Below are positions 14,822 to 23,040 of a stretch of DNA of 64,000 nt, in pieces. Made by a program: the position numbers and the translations under genes. Source of the stretch: Myxococcales bacterium UBA1660 (GTDB lineage: Bacteria; Myxococcota_A; Polyangia; Polyangiales; Houyiibacteriaceae); assembly GCA_002320815.1 (NCBI GenBank), contig DCLA01000102.1, positions 8,610 to 72,609 on the forward strand, given 5' to 3'. How positions within the stretch are numbered: position 1 is the first letter of the stretch; each line of letters begins with the position of its first letter. The notes beneath the pieces were generated by a model. It was not told the DNA's origin, made no database searches, and worked only from the letters and a program-made list of their open reading frames with translations.

Positions 14822-16047
14822 GCGACGGCGTCCATGGCGGCGCGGCAGGTCTCGCTGGTCTCGTAGATCCCGCCGGGCGCGTAGTCGGCGCTCCAGTTCT
14901 CGGCCCAGGTGCCCTGGATGAGCATGCTCTCGTCGTTGCGGCGCGCGGTGCCGACGAACCAGCCCATGGTGTCCACGCAGGCGGCCTCGGGATCGAAGGT
15001 GGGCGAGGGCGCGCAGGCGTCCTGGTCGCGCCCGATGTTCGAGCCGTAGTCGGCGATGTCGTCGCTGCTGAAGCGGCAGGCGCCGTTGGTGAACGAGCCC
15101 ACGGTCTGACACCCCATGCTCACGCCGTCGGCGGCGGCCTCCTCGAGGAGCGGACGGGTCTCCCACTCCGGCGCGCTCTCGTTGACGAAGAAGCGCTCCG
15201 AGCAGTTCCACATGGCCACGCCGACCTGGCTGGGTCCGTAGGTGTCCCGGGCGTGGCGGTAGAGGGCCAAGGGGGTCTCGCAGTCGGGGTCGGCGCCGAA
15301 GGGGCAGTGGCCGGCCTCGAAGACGATGGGGACGTCGAAGGCCTCCTGGTAGATGTCCATGATGGCCAGGTAGGCCGCGCGGAAGGTCTCGTCGCCGGGG
15401 TAGTCGGGAAGGTCGTCCCGGGTCACCCGGAAGTGCATCTCGTAGCCGTTGGTCATCGAGCTGATGGTGAAATAGACGCCGAGGAGCGCCTCGTGGCCGG
15501 CGACGGCGGGGCCGACCTCGTCGATGAGGAAATCGCGCAAGAGACCCTGGTAGGTGGGATCCCAGGGGGCGCAGGTCTCGCCCATGAAGCGGCCGTCGTT
15601 CACCGGGATGGTCTCGCAGGCCTCGAGCCAGCTCGGCGGGAGGTTCAGGCCCTGGCCGAGGGCCATCACCGTGTGGTCGCCGCGCGCGGCGATGGCGTCG
15701 AGGTTGTCGACGTAGGTGTCGCGCAGCGCGTCCAGGTCGTCGCCGCAGATGTTCATCGAGCCCCGGAGCAGCGGGCCGTCGGGGGCGTTCCAGTTGGCGA
15801 TGGTGCCGCAGCGGACGCCGCCGGTGGACTCGAAGCGACCGCGGATCACGTCGGCGGTGGCGGTGCCGCCGTCGGTGGGATCGCCGCCGCCGTCGGGGTC
15901 GGTCTCGCCGCCGTCGGGGTCGGTGGCCGCGTCGTCCGCCGGAAGGGCGGCGTCGTCGGCGACGGCGGCGTCCGGGGTGGCGACGGCGTCGTCGTCACCG
16001 CAGGCGGCGAGGGAGAGGAGGAGCGCGCAGAAGGTCGTGGTTCGCAT
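14815..16047 (-). CDS. Lipoprotein with a TIM-barrel glycosidase-like domain
   Basis: The signal peptide ends Leu-Ala-Ala-Cys and the mature start is Cys-Gly-Asp-Asp-Asp-Ala. A long Asp/Gly/Pro/Thr linker with repeated Asp-Pro-Asp-Gly-Gly runs to about residue 65. The remaining ~345 residues look like a glycoside-hydrolase-type barrel: Leu-Leu-Gly-Val-Tyr-Phe, Ile-Val-Phe-Glu-Ala-Gly-His-Cys and Val-Gly-Val-Ala-Met-Trp-Asn-Cys, with Glu/Asp at strand ends. No catalytic pair can be assigned. There are many paired Cys, as in secreted proteins. It overlaps the convergent PepSY gene by seven bases at the stops. Confidence 0.6.
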   Translation of the reverse strand: MRTTTFCALLLSLAACGDDDAVATPDAAVADDAALPADDAATDPDGGETDPDGGGDPTDGGTATADVIRGRFESTGGVRCGTIANWNAPDGPLLRGSMNICGDDLDALRDTYVDNLDAIAARGDHTVMALGQGLNLPPSWLEACETIPVNDGRFMGETCAPWDPTYQGLLRDFLIDEVGPAVAGHEALLGVYFTISSMTNGYEMHFRVTRDDLPDYPGDETFRAAYLAIMDIYQEAFDVPIVFEAGHCPFGADPDCETPLALYRHARDTYGPSQVGVAMWNCSERFFVNESAPEWETRPLLEEAAADGVSMGCQTVGSFTNGACRFSSDDIADYGSNIGRDQDACAPSPTFDPEAACVDTMGWFVGTARRNDESMLIQGTWAENWSADYAPGGIYETSETCRAAMDAVAY

Positions 16048-16145
16048 CGGTACCGCGGATGGGAAAGGGGGGAAGGAGCCCTCGTCCTAGCGGAGCGCGC
16101 GGCGGATGCGGTTCACATTTCTTGCGCGGGTCGCCCCACCGCAAC

Positions 16146-16928
16146 TCAGAGGTGCGCGAGGAGCGCCAATGCCTCGCGCTCGGTGGCGTCGAGGCGCACG
16201 AAGCGGTCGGCCTCCAGCCCCATGCAGAAGGCCGAGCCCACCCGCCCGCGGCAGTTGGAGTCGATGGCTTCGCCGATGACCTCGGCCGCCGTCGCGGGCA
16301 TGCGCGCCATGAGCAGGATGCAGTCCGCGGTCACCCGATCGGAGATCGCCAGGGTGCGCATCTTCCCCCGGAGGGCGGCTCCGCCGTACTGCTCGACGGT
16401 CTCTTCCAGGCCGGCCTCGCTGGGCACGTTCACGCAGATGCCGCCCACGTCGGCGTCGCCGTGGGCGATGTGGCTGAGCACCTCGGGGTAGGCACCCACG
16501 AAGAGCTCCTTGCGGAAGAGCCGGTCGGGGTCGAGGCCCCGCCGGCGCAAGAGGTCGCGCGGGAGGCGGTAGCCGGCCAGGGAGCTCTTGCCCACCCAGG
16601 CCACGGTGGTGCCGCGGAGGGTCTCCAGCGAGAGCGGCGTGTCCCGCCGGGCGATGAGGGCCGCGTGGTAGCCGACGACGCCGTGGCGCACGCTCTGGAA
16701 GACGGCGCGCGCGTGGGGCAGGAGCCGGGCGGCGATCACCGGCGGGGCCCACACCAGGTCGGCGCGCCCGGAGAGCGCCAGGGTGGCCAGCTCGTCGTAG
16801 CTCGGGGCGACCTCCAGACCGACCTCGTGCCCCAGCTCCGCCCGCACGCTCTCCCCGATGAGCTCCAGCCGGGCTTCGCCGCGGGCGGATCCCATCGAGG
16901 GAGGGAAGACGAAGTGGAGCGGGGCCAC
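16146..16928 (-). CDS. PhnD-like periplasmic-binding-fold protein, no signal peptide
   Basis: The 260 residues match the phosphate/phosphonate ABC-transporter binding fold: Ser-Tyr-Asp-Glu-Leu-Ala near residue 44, Ala-Asp-Leu-Val-Trp-Ala-Pro-Pro-Val-Ile-Ala, and Gly-Asp-Ala-Asp-Val-Gly-Gly-Ile-Cys-Val. There is no signal peptide or lipobox, and no permease or ATPase gene nearby, so it probably acts in the cytoplasm as a ligand sensor or has an unknown partner. The GTG start lies three bases after the stop of the upstream VWA lipoprotein gene, so the two are almost certainly co-transcribed. Confidence 0.75.
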   Translation of the reverse strand: MAPLHFVFPPSMGSARGEARLELIGESVRAELGHEVGLEVAPSYDELATLALSGRADLVWAPPVIAARLLPHARAVFQSVRHGVVGYHAALIARRDTPLSLETLRGTTVAWVGKSSLAGYRLPRDLLRRRGLDPDRLFRKELFVGAYPEVLSHIAHGDADVGGICVNVPSEAGLEETVEQYGGAALRGKMRTLAISDRVTADCILLMARMPATAAEVIGEAIDSNCRGRVGSAFCMGLEADRFVRLDATEREALALLAHL

Positions 16929-16931
16929 GAC

Positions 16932-19172
16932 TCAGCCGTCCTGGGTCACCACCGGCGGGACCAGGAAGTAGACCTCGCGGTCGTCCAGGGGCGTGAACCC
17001 GTCGCCGAGCACGTCGATGCGCGCCCGGAAGACCTGGGGCATCGAGGTGGGCATGACCGTGGTGTTCATCTTGGGGATGATGTCGAAGCACACCGGCTGA
17101 CCGGGCGGGACCGCCTGGAAGGTGTCGGGGACCGAGTCGGCGTCGATGCCCGGCCGGTCGACCACCGAGAAGCCGGTGGTGCAGCTCAGGCCAGGGGCGG
17201 CGGTGACGCGGGTCTCGAGGAAGTCCACGAAGGCGGCCACCGCGTCCACGGTCTCGCCGGGCTCGACCACGTCGACCGCGCGCGCGCTCACGTCGATGGG
17301 CACCTCGGCCGCGTTCTCGATGGCGTCGACCACCGAGGTGCTCAGGCCGGTGCCGTCGGCGCCGATCTGGAAGAAGAAGGGCGCGGACGACCCGCCGGCG
17401 TCGCGGGTGTCGGTGTCCGCGGAGATGGCGAGGAGCATGTCGCGCACCCGGGGCTGCCAACCGGCCGGGGTGGAGCCCTGGGAGCTGATGCCCACCACCC
17501 GGGCGCCGAGGTCGTTGAGCGCGGTGATGGCTTGGGCGTAGGTCGGCGGCGGACCGCTCACCCCGCTGTAGTTGATGGTGAACCCCTGGGTGGCCCAGAA
17601 GGAGTCGCCGGCCGCCGGGGTGTAGTTGTGGCTGATGGCGTCGGTGATCACCACGATGACCGGCACCGCGTCGGAGCGGAAACAGGCGAAGCCCAAGCGC
17701 CCCGCGGGGCAGCTCGGGCGGGCCTGGCCGTAAGGGATCTGGGTCCCGGTGGCGAGGGACCAGATGGCGGGCACCAGGCTCTCCGGGTAGTCGCCGCCGT
17801 ATCCGAGGGCGAGGCCGTTGACCGCGTTCTGGGCGGTGGTCACCGAGGAGCTCATGGTGGACTGCTGGTAGAAGGGGATGTCCCCGCTCCCGCCCCAGGA
17901 ACCGACCGGGTAGTCCTCGAAGCCGCCCACGCCGAACCAGGCGTCGGCGATGCGGGCGCGCACCTGGGGGATGATGGTCCCACTGAGGCTGGAGCGGAGC
18001 GCGGCGATCTCGCCGCCCATGGAGCCGGTGGTGTCCACCAGGAAGTAGACGTCCGCCTTGCGCAGGGTGGTGGCGAACTGCAGCGTGTCCCGGGTGGGAT
18101 CCGGCGCGCCCATGTAGGGCACCACGAAGACGAAGTCGCCGCGGGCCCGGGGGTTGTCGCTGCCGTTCAGCGGGTCGGTGCCCGCGCCGACCTCGACCAC
18201 GTCGGTGACGCCGTCGCCGTCGGTGTCCGCGTGGGTCCGGCTGGTCCCCGCGGTGCGCTCGGCGGCGTCGCTGAGGCCGTCGTTGTCGCTGTCGAGGTCC
18301 CGGAAGTCGGGGCGCCCGTCGCCGTCGGTGTCCACCGGCGGGGTGAGCACGTCGGCGTCGCCGGCCTCCTGGGCGTCGGTCCACCCGTCGCCGTCGGTGT
18401 CCAGGTCGAAGCGGTCGGGGGTCCCGTCGCGGTCGGTGTCGGCGGCCTCCTCGTAGGCGTCGCCGATGGTGTCGCCGTCGGAGTCCACGTCCATGTAGTC
18501 CGGGGTGCCGTCGCCATCGTGATCGGGCGGGCTCGCGGGCATCCCGGCGAGCTCCAGGAGGTCGTCGAGGAAGTCGTTGTCGTTGTCGCGGTCGCGGTAG
18601 TCGAGGATCGAGTCGCCGTCGGCGTCCCCGGCGCCCTCGATGGCGTCACGGACGCCGTTGTCGTCGCTGTCGCGGTCGCGGTAGTCGGGGGTGCCGTCGA
18701 AGTCCGAGTCCACCGGCGGCGTGGAGATCGAGGTGTCACCCGCTTCCACCATGTCCGGGATGCCGTCGTCGTCCGAGTCCTCGTCGAGGTAGTCGGGGGT
18801 TCCGTCGCCGTCGGTGTCGTTGGGGGTCGGCCGGGTCGCGCCCTCGTCGAGGTCGGAGATGCCGTCGCCGTCGCTGTCGGTGGTGGACCCGGGGCCCATG
18901 TCCACCGGGGGCATGTCCGGCGGCCCCATGTCCTCGGGCTCGTCGGGGCCGAGGTCGGGGTCGACGGGCTCCATGTCCTCGCCCGGGGCAGCATCGCGGA
19001 CGGGGCCGGCGTCGGGCCGGTCGGGGACCTGGCAGGTCCCGTCGATGCAGATGCCCTCGTCGCAGTCGACCGACGACGCGCAGGCCGGTCCGTCGCCGCC
19101 CCCGTCGTCGCCGCAGGCGAGGGCGAAGGTCAGGAGGGGGGCGAGGGCGAGGGCGCGGAAGGGTTTCACCAC
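16932..19172 (-). CDS. Lipoprotein with thrombospondin-type-3 repeats and VWA domain
   Basis: The signal ends Phe-Ala-Leu-Ala-Cys with mature Cys-Gly-Asp-Asp-Gly. A short Cys-rich knot (Cys-Ala-Ser-Ser-Val-Asp-Cys ... Cys-Gln) and a Met/Pro/Asp linker lead into about 13 calcium-binding repeats of the type Asp-x-Asp-x-Asp-Gly-x-x-Asp (about residues 95-330). A von Willebrand A domain follows, with Phe-Leu-Val-Asp-Thr-Thr-Gly-Ser-Met as a MIDAS-like motif (Asp-x-Thr-Gly-Ser). The last ~150 residues form a beta-rich tail. Surface display with calcium-dependent rigidity and ligand binding is likely. The PhnD-like gene follows after three bases. Confidence 0.9.
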   Translation of the reverse strand: MVKPFRALALAPLLTFALACGDDGGGDGPACASSVDCDEGICIDGTCQVPDRPDAGPVRDAAPGEDMEPVDPDLGPDEPEDMGPPDMPPVDMGPGSTTDSDGDGISDLDEGATRPTPNDTDGDGTPDYLDEDSDDDGIPDMVEAGDTSISTPPVDSDFDGTPDYRDRDSDDNGVRDAIEGAGDADGDSILDYRDRDNDNDFLDDLLELAGMPASPPDHDGDGTPDYMDVDSDGDTIGDAYEEAADTDRDGTPDRFDLDTDGDGWTDAQEAGDADVLTPPVDTDGDGRPDFRDLDSDNDGLSDAAERTAGTSRTHADTDGDGVTDVVEVGAGTDPLNGSDNPRARGDFVFVVPYMGAPDPTRDTLQFATTLRKADVYFLVDTTGSMGGEIAALRSSLSGTIIPQVRARIADAWFGVGGFEDYPVGSWGGSGDIPFYQQSTMSSSVTTAQNAVNGLALGYGGDYPESLVPAIWSLATGTQIPYGQARPSCPAGRLGFACFRSDAVPVIVVITDAISHNYTPAAGDSFWATQGFTINYSGVSGPPPTYAQAITALNDLGARVVGISSQGSTPAGWQPRVRDMLLAISADTDTRDAGGSSAPFFFQIGADGTGLSTSVVDAIENAAEVPIDVSARAVDVVEPGETVDAVAAFVDFLETRVTAAPGLSCTTGFSVVDRPGIDADSVPDTFQAVPPGQPVCFDIIPKMNTTVMPTSMPQVFRARIDVLGDGFTPLDDREVYFLVPPVVTQDG

Positions 19173-19324
19173 CCGCCCAGTCTACCAGGATCGGGGCGCG
19201 CTTCCCTATCGCGCGCTGCGCCGCTCGCGACGCTGCGCCACGGGCCGGACGGGCGACGAGGGTCCGTGGGACCGCGAGCCATCGTGGGGTCGCGCTCGCG
19301 CACTCCGGGCCCCATGATCCCCGG

Positions 19325-19741
19325 ATGCGTCACATCGACCCGCTCATCCAGAGCTGGCTCCTCGTCGCCGAGGACGGCTCGAAGTTGGACGAGCTCCTCG
19401 CCCAGTACCACCCGGAGGTGCACTTCCGGGATCCCATGCAGGAGGTCCGGGGCCTGGCGGCGTTCCGCGAGACCATGGACAGCTTCCGCGACGGGGCCAA
19501 GGCGTTGGAGATCGACTTCGAGGACGTGGTCGCCGTGGGCTCCTCGGCGGTGCTCGTGTGGCGCATGGACCTGACGCCCAAGGTCGGCCCCGCGCTGCAG
19601 ATCGACGGCACCTCGCACCTGCGCTTCGAGGACGGCCTGGTGGTCTACCAACGCGACTACTGGGATCTCGCCGACAGCCTGGTGAGCACCTTCCCGGGGC
19701 TCCGGCGCGCATGGCGGGCGCTGATGAAGCCCTTCACCTGA
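19325..19741 (+). CDS. SnoaL/NTF2-like protein
   Basis: The 138-residue protein has the pattern of a nuclear-transport-factor-2-like fold: an N-terminal helix, His-Pro-Glu-Val-His-Phe-Arg-Asp-Pro-Met, Val-Arg-Gly-Leu-Ala-Ala-Phe, a strand Val-Leu-Val-Trp-Arg-Met-Asp, and Tyr-Gln-Arg-Asp-Tyr-Trp-Asp-Leu near the end. Proteins of this type that include Asp-Tyr-Trp-Asp often act on or bind small lipophilic molecules, but no substrate can be named. It stands alone between the divergent lipoprotein gene and the convergent HMG-CoA synthase gene. Confidence 0.75.
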   Translation: MRHIDPLIQSWLLVAEDGSKLDELLAQYHPEVHFRDPMQEVRGLAAFRETMDSFRDGAKALEIDFEDVVAVGSSAVLVWRMDLTPKVGPALQIDGTSHLRFEDGLVVYQRDYWDLADSLVSTFPGLRRAWRALMKPFT

Positions 19742-19817
19742 GCGGCCGGTGGGGCCCAAAAGGCGACGGGCGCGACCTCGTGGAGATCGCGCCCGTCGGC
19801 TCGTCAGGAGCTGGCGT

Positions 19818-20936
19818 TCACTCGGCCGCGGCGAGCCGCGCGCCGCGGAGGGCGTCGTACTCGTCCTGGCTGACCAGGCGGCGGGACTTCAGGTCCTCGG
19901 CGACCTCGTCGGCCCACGGCGCGGCGGCGGCGCCCTCGGCGGCCTCGATCACCAGGAGCTCGGAGCCGAAGCCCGAACCGTAGCTGAAGGCGCCGATGCG
20001 CTGACCGGCGGCGCGACCCGCGAGGGCCTGGGCGACGCTGATCCAGAGGCTGGCGGTGTAGCCGTTCCCGCTCTTCCGGTTCCAGTCCATGGTGGGGTTC
20101 ACCATGCCCTCGTAGAACGACGAGGTGGCCTCGGGGGTCCACTCGAAGCTCTCGCCGAGCTGGCCGACGGCCTTCTTGACCATCTTGGGGAAGGGCACGT
20201 GGAAGCAGACGGCGGCGAAGTCGGCCAGGGCGTCCGCGGGGGTGCGATCGCCGACGAGCTGCTGGAAGCACTCCTCGGTGGCCTTCTTGTAGCAGTCGAG
20301 GCTCAGCTTGCCCTCGACCGAGGGGAAGGAGTCGCCGACGGGGCGCCAGAAGTCGAAGGCCGGCTCGGCGTAGGCGAAGCTCTCGGTGGCGATACGGGCC
20401 ACCTTCGGCTCGGCGATGATCATCGCCACGGCGCCGGCGCCCTGGGTGGGCTCGCCCGGATCCTTCGGGGCGTAGAGGGCGACGTCGGAGGCGATGACCA
20501 GGGCGGCCTTGCCGCGGGCCGCGCCGCTGAGGCGCCACTCGAGGGCCTGGCGCAGGGCGACGGTGCCGCCGTAGCAGGCGTGCTTGGTCTCGTAGGAGCG
20601 GATGCGACCGCGCAGCCCGAGCTCCTCGGCGACGAAGGCGCTGAGCGGGCGGCTCATGTCCACGGCGCTCTCGCTGCCGACCACCAGGAGGCCGATGTCC
20701 TCCACCGAGCCACCCCACTGGGCGAGCGCGCGCTTGGCGGCGCCCACGGCCAGATCGACCACCCCGTAACCCTCCGGGCAGAGAGCCATCTCGTCGCAGC
20801 CCAGGCCGAGGGTGTACTTGTCGGGATCGACGCCCCGGAGCGCGGCCAGCTCGCGCACGTCCATGGCGAGGGGGGGCAGCTGGACGCCGATGGCGGCGAT
20901 GCCGGTGTTGGGGTCGAAGTGAAGAGCGTCGGTCAT
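19818..20936 (-). CDS. mvaS: Hydroxymethylglutaryl-CoA synthase
   Basis: This enzyme condenses acetyl-CoA with acetoacetyl-CoA to HMG-CoA, the entry to the mevalonate pathway and, in myxobacteria, a possible source for an alternative isovaleryl-CoA route. The catalytic triad is visible: Glu89 in Ser-Glu-Ser-Ala-Val-Asp, Cys121 in His-Ala-Cys-Tyr-Gly-Gly-Thr, and His246 in Phe-His-Val-Pro-Phe-Pro-Lys-Met. The C-terminal Gly-Ser-Gly-Phe-Gly-Ser-Glu is also typical. At 372 residues it is slightly short for the family but complete. No other mevalonate gene is nearby. Three GTGAA...TTCAC dyads lie 100-180 bp upstream. Confidence 0.92.
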   Translation of the reverse strand: MTDALHFDPNTGIAAIGVQLPPLAMDVRELAALRGVDPDKYTLGLGCDEMALCPEGYGVVDLAVGAAKRALAQWGGSVEDIGLLVVGSESAVDMSRPLSAFVAEELGLRGRIRSYETKHACYGGTVALRQALEWRLSGAARGKAALVIASDVALYAPKDPGEPTQGAGAVAMIIAEPKVARIATESFAYAEPAFDFWRPVGDSFPSVEGKLSLDCYKKATEECFQQLVGDRTPADALADFAAVCFHVPFPKMVKKAVGQLGESFEWTPEATSSFYEGMVNPTMDWNRKSGNGYTASLWISVAQALAGRAAGQRIGAFSYGSGFGSELLVIEAAEGAAAAPWADEVAEDLKSRRLVSQDEYDALRGARLAAAE

Positions 20937-21035
20937 GAGCCAGATCCTTTCGTGGCGCAGGGCGCCTGGGGCGCGGAGCGCCTACCTCGGCGCGCACTCT
21001 TGCCCTGGGCGGCGTGAGGGGGCGCACGAAAGGGG

Positions 21036-21114
21036 GTGAACCGCCTTCACACCCGATGAGCCGCCGCTCCACGCTCGTGAACGTGTTCTTCCTGCAGGCT
21101 GTGAACATGTTCAC
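21036..21114. promoter_or_regulatory. Three related GTGAA-N-TTCAC operator-like palindromes
   Basis: The perfect 14-bp palindrome GTGAACATGTTCAC lies at 21101-21114. A close partial copy, GTGAACGTGTTC, is at 21077-21088, 24 bp away from start to start (about two helical turns). A third dyad, GTGAA-ccgcc-TTCAC, is at 21036-21050. Sites of this kind are typical of TetR or GntR dimers. They sit between the divergent HMG-CoA synthase gene and the gene at 21165, so could control either or both. No regulator gene is adjacent. Confidence 0.6.
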
Positions 21115-21164
21115 CTGAACGGGAAGTCGGACGACCGGTCTCCAATTCGCTACTCTCCCGCGCG

Positions 21165-21752
21165 ATGGGGCAGAAGAAGAGGCAGCGGGCGACGCATCGG
21201 GGGTTCGGCGAGCCGGCCCGCCGGGTGTCGACCGACGAGGTGGAACAGGGGAAGACGCGGCCGCCGGATCTGGCGGAGCCGGGGACGGGCTCGGCCGAAG
21301 TGACCGAGCCGGACATCCCCACCCCGGCGGTCCCCCGGGAGAACTCGCTGGCCCTGGACATCGAGCACATCCACGAGACCGGGTCGCCGGCGCTCTTCAC
21401 CGGCCCCTGGCGCGCCATCGAGGTGTGGACCCGGAACCGTATCTATGGGGTCGACGGCGCGATGATCTGCCGCTCGGTGGTCGACCGGGCCTCCGGCGGG
21501 TCGCTCGCCGAGCACCCCGCCCTGGGCGCGCGCCTCCTGGGGGGGCAGCACCGGGACGAGTCGGGGCGGATCCTTTGGGTGGCGCACCCGCTCCCCGCGC
21601 GCGGGGGCGCCGCGGTCTTCGCCGAAGGCATCGGCAAGCGGCTCAAGGTCTCCGAGACCTCGGACGTGACCCGGGTGGTCGTGCGTCAGCGGGTGGTCTC
21701 GGTCGCGCCCGACGCGCCGCCGCCCCGCTGGGACGAAGTCACCGGCGACTGA
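21165..21752 (+). CDS. Conserved-looking hypothetical protein upstream of the NRAMP-like gene
   Basis: No family recognised. The first ~60 residues are basic, then Glu/Pro-rich and probably disordered. The remainder looks folded, with Trp-Arg-Ala-Ile-Glu-Val-Trp-Thr-Arg-Asn-Arg-Ile-Tyr-Gly-Val-Asp, a Trp-Val-Ala-His-Pro-Leu-Pro strand and a C-terminal Val-Val-Val-Arg-Gln-Arg-Val-Val-Ser-Val. There is no signal peptide or membrane helix. Its stop is 5 bp before the transporter start, so the genes form one operon. It may assist or regulate the transporter, but nothing in the sequence proves it. Confidence 0.65.
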   Translation: MGQKKRQRATHRGFGEPARRVSTDEVEQGKTRPPDLAEPGTGSAEVTEPDIPTPAVPRENSLALDIEHIHETGSPALFTGPWRAIEVWTRNRIYGVDGAMICRSVVDRASGGSLAEHPALGARLLGGQHRDESGRILWVAHPLPARGGAAVFAEGIGKRLKVSETSDVTRVVVRQRVVSVAPDAPPPRWDEVTGD

Positions 21753-21757
21753 CCGCC

Positions 21758-23035
21758 ATGACCGACACCGTCGCCGCTGCCCCGGACTCGGGGCGCTCGC
21801 TGTGGAAGGCGTTGGGGCCGGGGATCCTCTTCGCCGGCGCCGCCATCGGCGTCTCCCATCTGGTCCAGTCCACCCGCGCCGGCGCGTCCCACGGGCTGGC
21901 GCTGATCGGCTTCGTGCTCCTGGCCAACGCGGTGAAGTACCCGGCGTTCCGCTTCGGGCCCCAGTACTCGGCGGCCACCGGGACCTCGCTCCTCGAGGGC
22001 TACCGCAAGCGCGGCAAGGTCGCGCTGAGCCTCTACCTCCTGGTCACCCTGGGGACGATGCTCACCGTCCAGGCGGCGGTGGCGCTGGTGACCGCGGCCA
22101 TCTTCCTGGCGCTCACCGGCATCGGGCTGGGGCCGGTGGTGATGGTGGCCATCCTCCTGGCCTTCTGCATCGGGCTCCTGGCGGTGGGTCAGTACCGCTG
22201 GCTGGACGCGGTGACCAAGGTCGCCGTGGGCACCTTCACGGTGGCCACCCTGATCGCGACCGCCGTGGCGCTCCCGCGGGTGTCGGGCCCCTTCGTGCCC
22301 GACTTCGGCACCTTCACCACCGCCGACGTGCTCTTCCTCGCCGGGCTGGTCGGCTGGATGCCCAGCGCCATCGACATCTCGGTGTGGCAGTCGCTGTGGA
22401 CCCTGGCCCGCGCGCGGCAGACCGGCGACCGACCGACGGTCCGGGGCGCGGTCTTCGACTTCCACGTGGGCTACTTCGGCACCGTGGTCCTGGCCCTCTG
22501 CTTCCTGGTCCTGGGCGCGGCGGTGATGCGCGGGGTGGATCTCGGCAACGCGCCCGCGGCGGCGGTGGGGACCCAGCTCGTCTCCCTCTACGCCGAGACC
22601 CTCGGCGAGTGGACCCGGCCGCTCATCGGGGCCTCGGCCTTCCTGGTGATGTTCTCCACCACCTTCACCGTGGTCGACGGGTTCCCCCGGGCGCTGGCCG
22701 TCCTCGCCGACCGCTTCCGCGGCCCCGAGGTCCCCGAGGAGGCCACCGGCGAAGGGGACCGCCGGGTCTACTGGGGCGGCACGGCGGTGCTCTTCGGCGG
22801 CTCGCTGTTGGTCCTGCACTTCGCGCTCAGCTCGCTGGGCGCGATGGTGGACCTGGCGACGACCCTCTCTTTCCTCACCGCGCCGCTGCTCTCGCTGCTC
22901 AATCACCGAGCCATGCTCGGCGCCGAGGTCCCCCCCGAAGGACGTCCCTCGGCGGCGCTACGCTGGGCGAGCTGGGGCGGAATCGTGGCGCAATCGGCGT
23001 TCGCGGTGTACTACCTGGCCCTTCGGTTCGGCTGA
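21758..23035 (+). CDS. NRAMP-like divalent metal transporter without the DPGN motif
   Basis: The protein (425 residues, about 11 membrane helices) begins Leu-Gly-Pro-Gly-Ile-Leu-Phe-Ala-Gly-Ala-Ala-Ile-Gly, as in NRAMP transporters. Where canonical members have Asp-Pro-Gly-Asn in helix 1, this one has Val-Ser-His-Leu-Val-Gln-Ser-Thr-Arg-Ala-Gly. In helix 6 the Met-Pro-His segment is Met-Pro-Ser. The Asp and Asn metal ligands are therefore missing and the substrate may not be Mn2+/Fe2+. Homologues with this His-Leu-Val-Gln signature are known in several phyla. It lies between the coupled hypothetical gene and the Na+/Ca2+ exchanger gene. Confidence 0.8.
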   Translation: MTDTVAAAPDSGRSLWKALGPGILFAGAAIGVSHLVQSTRAGASHGLALIGFVLLANAVKYPAFRFGPQYSAATGTSLLEGYRKRGKVALSLYLLVTLGTMLTVQAAVALVTAAIFLALTGIGLGPVVMVAILLAFCIGLLAVGQYRWLDAVTKVAVGTFTVATLIATAVALPRVSGPFVPDFGTFTTADVLFLAGLVGWMPSAIDISVWQSLWTLARARQTGDRPTVRGAVFDFHVGYFGTVVLALCFLVLGAAVMRGVDLGNAPAAAVGTQLVSLYAETLGEWTRPLIGASAFLVMFSTTFTVVDGFPRALAVLADRFRGPEVPEEATGEGDRRVYWGGTAVLFGGSLLVLHFALSSLGAMVDLATTLSFLTAPLLSLLNHRAMLGAEVPPEGRPSAALRWASWGGIVAQSAFAVYYLALRFG

Positions 23036-23040
23036 ATCCC

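Noticed and set aside
16059..19574. Plus-strand open frame of about 1170 codons opposite the PhnD-like and TSP3/VWA genes
   Set aside because: Low-complexity Gly/Val/His/Asp translation mirrors the Asp-rich repeats on the minus strand; no start context or domain.
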